Below the pieces are notes generated by a model that saw only the letters and a program-made list of their open reading frames with translations, ran no database searches and was not told the DNA's origin. Positions 27,913 to 29,439 of a stretch of 29,439 bases of DNA are shown here, one piece after another (within the stretch, counting starts at the first letter, position 1; every line of letters starts with the position of its first letter). This DNA is from CAYLXC01 sp964387865 (GTDB taxonomy: Bacteria; Patescibacteriota; Microgenomatia; Daviesbacterales; UBA10151). Where the stretch lies: positions 1-29,439 of the forward strand of contig CAYLXC010000011.1 in assembly GCA_964387865.1 (NCBI GenBank), read 5' to 3'. The position numbers and the translations under genes were made by a program.

Positions 27913-29319
27913 ATGTTTTCAATCATTAAAAAACTTATTACCCCAAAATCCCCTAATAAGGACGTGGCTAGACGTGAGTTCATCCTTAATATTCTATTAG
28001 TAGGATCTCTGATGTTGGTGCTAGCTGGATTGGTGGAAAACTTGATTTATTTCAATTTATCCAATTTATCAGATTATCAATACCATGGTATTAACCCTTT
28101 GATCACATTTGCCTTTGCCATTTTTTTAGCAGGACTTTTTGTACTTTCAAAAATAGGCAAAGTTAGACTTTCTGCCTTTATTTTCATTTATTTTATCTTT
28201 CTTTCTAGTGCCTATACATCTTTCTATTGGGGAATCGATGTCCCTCAAGCTCTTTTAATGTACTCGGTCGTTATTGTGATGTCTGGTATCCTGATTAACA
28301 CTAAGTTTGCTTTTATAACTACCCTTTTGATCGGTTTAATCTTAGCTATTCTCTCGTTTTTGCAAGTCAATAATATCCTGCCGGCAAATGTGAATTGGAG
28401 GAATCAACCACAGACTTTTGGAGATACCCTTGTTCAGATAGTGACTTTGGCAATTATAGCTACGGTTTCCTGGCTTTTCAATAGAGAAATGGAAAGAGCT
28501 TTAAGAAGGGCTTGGAGATCTGAAGCTGCAGTAAAAAGACAAAGAGATAAATTAGAAATTACGGTTGAAAAGCGGACTAAGGAGTTAAAACGGATTCAAG
28601 CCGAAAAAATGGCACAGCTTTACCGTTTTGCAGAATTTGGTAAATCTGCTTCAGGTTTGTTTCACGACTTGGCTAACCCATTAACATTAGTTTCCCTTAA
28701 TTTAAAGCGGCTTAATCGTAAAGTAAAACAACCAAAATTAGTTGAAACTGAGGTTGCACTGCAGCGGGCCATTACCGGAACTAAACGTTTAGAGAATTTT
28801 ATTTATGCTGCCAGAAAACAGATCCAACATCAGGAGGTTTTACAAGAATTTTCGATTAAAGATGAAATTAATCAGGCAATTCAAATGGTTGAACACAGAG
28901 CTAGAAAAAGTAGTATTACCATAGTTTTTAAGCCACACCAGAACATTAAGATTTTTGGTAACCCAGTTAAATTTAACCAGCTAATAACTAATTTACTCAC
29001 AAATGCAATTGATGCTTATGACAGAGTTAAGAAAAGAAGAAGGCTGGTTGAGATTAGAATGGAGAAAGTAAATAGTAATGTTAGATTAGAAGTTCAAGAC
29101 TGGGGCTGTGGAATCAGCCAAGCAGATCTACCCCATATCTTTGATCCCTTATTTACTACTAAAGGTATTGAAAAGGGTACAGGAATTGGACTTTCAATTT
29201 GTAAAGATATTATAGAGAAAGGATTTGAAGGCAACTATCTTGTTGAAAGCAAAAAGGGTGTAGGAACAAACTTCACTATTGAATTTCCTATTAAAAAATA
29301 TGCAAGACAAAATAATTGA
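27913..29319 (+). CDS. Membrane sensor histidine kinase
   Basis: 468 residues. Six hydrophobic helices between about 23 and 190 with very short loops make a membrane sensor without a large outside domain, as in peptide- or lipid-sensing kinases. A coiled coil (190-235) follows. H-box: GLFHDLANPLTLVSLNLKRL with H251. ATPase: N box LLTNAIDAY (N364), G1 DWGCG (396-400), F box HIFDPLFTTK, G2 GTGIGLSIC (422-430). It would autophosphorylate H251 and pass the phosphate to D50 of the regulator at 27031. Its last 20 bases overlap the next gene. Confidence 0.93.
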   Translation: MFSIIKKLITPKSPNKDVARREFILNILLVGSLMLVLAGLVENLIYFNLSNLSDYQYHGINPLITFAFAIFLAGLFVLSKIGKVRLSAFIFIYFIFLSSAYTSFYWGIDVPQALLMYSVVIVMSGILINTKFAFITTLLIGLILAILSFLQVNNILPANVNWRNQPQTFGDTLVQIVTLAIIATVSWLFNREMERALRRAWRSEAAVKRQRDKLEITVEKRTKELKRIQAEKMAQLYRFAEFGKSASGLFHDLANPLTLVSLNLKRLNRKVKQPKLVETEVALQRAITGTKRLENFIYAARKQIQHQEVLQEFSIKDEINQAIQMVEHRARKSSITIVFKPHQNIKIFGNPVKFNQLITNLLTNAIDAYDRVKKRRRLVEIRMEKVNSNVRLEVQDWGCGISQADLPHIFDPLFTTKGIEKGTGIGLSICKDIIEKGFEGNYLVESKKGVGTNFTIEFPIKKYARQNN

Positions 29320-29439
29320 TTCTATCAAACATGGTGTTGATTATTTAGTTACGCAGCAACAAAAAGATGGCAGTTTTTTATCTCTGTCTTCTCCAAATCC
29401 TGACAACTTTGATAAAGCGCTAAAGTTTCACTCCACCTT
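29300..29439 (+). CDS. Alpha/alpha-toroid (prenyltransferase/squalene-cyclase-like) protein, N-terminal part
   Basis: Only the first 46 codons are present; the gene runs off the window. It begins MQDKIIDSIKHGVDYLVTQQ and continues QKDGSFLSLSS. The pattern helix-YL-xxQQxxDGSF is the QW-like repeat of prenyltransferase/squalene-oxidase toroids, also seen in terpene cyclases and some peptide-modifying or protease-related folds. The ATG lies inside the kinase gene (20-base overlap), so the two are translationally coupled. The substrate cannot be told from this fragment. Confidence 0.65.
   Translation, partial: MQDKIIDSIKHGVDYLVTQQQKDGSFLSLSSPNPDNFDKALKFHST

Noticed and set aside
1..29439. CRISPR array
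   Set aside because: No regularly spaced repeats of 23-40 bases with unique spacers and no cas-like genes were seen.

Overview
The window looks like a chromosomal segment of a Patescibacteria (CPR) bacterium, most likely a Microgenomates-type lineage. The DNA is AT-rich, genes are small and tightly packed, convergent neighbours abut or overlap, and TGA is an ordinary stop. Many proteins are single-domain or hypothetical. Several promoters have a -10 box only 6-9 bases before the start codon, so leaderless mRNAs seem common. No taxonomic marker gene is present, so this placement is an inference.

Region 1 (1-7714) is accessory DNA and probably one integrated element whose left end lies outside the window. 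It holds the end of a tyrosine recombinase, a sigma-70 region-4-like protein, an ANT(6)-like nucleotidyltransferase, a four-gene operon of unrecognised acidic proteins (4036 back to 1779), a divergent unknown gene, a MerR-like regulator behind a near-consensus promoter, two small genes and a large serine recombinase. The recombinase abuts, and its frame reads through, a tRNA-Ile(UAU) gene at 7715-7788. That is the classic arrangement of an element sitting at a tRNA 3' end.

Region 2 (7942-22702) is housekeeping-like. It holds a membrane-anchored VirD4/TraG-like ATPase with a small partner, an FNR-type flavin reductase, and a nickel superoxide dismutase (sodN) with its maturation protease (sodX). 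A BrnT/CopG-type toxin-antitoxin module is wedged against the 3' end of trxB and a diverged copy of that 3' end lies on its far side. A redox and envelope series follows: TrxB, a TM stalk protein, a PAP2 phosphatase, a cupredoxin-like protein, a cytidylyltransferase-like enzyme and VKOR. Then come a lipase-maturation-factor-like membrane protein, a nickel/cobalt transporter (a plausible metal source for the Ni-SOD), a membrane-sensor/trehalose-6-phosphate-synthase fusion, and a six-hairpin glycosidase.

Region 3 (22703-26738) is again accessory: a Phd/VapC-type module, a secreted matrixin-like metalloprotease, a C39-like papain-fold protein, and a Fic protein. The Fic gene has a perfect sigma-70 consensus promoter overlapped by an 11-bp-arm palindrome.

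Region 4 (26739-29439) is a two-component locus. An OmpR/PhoB-type response regulator is preceded by three TTAAT-type direct repeats at exact 11-bp spacing. It is followed by a hairpin, an unrecognised 37-residue peptide gene with the strongest Shine-Dalgarno sequence in the window, a polytopic histidine kinase, and the overlapping start of an alpha/alpha-toroid (prenyltransferase/squalene-cyclase-like) protein. This peptide-kinase-regulator-toroid set is the best candidate for an undescribed system. Palindromic TGTCATTC...GAATGACA-type repeats are scattered through the intergenic gaps, and one supplies the sodX start codon.
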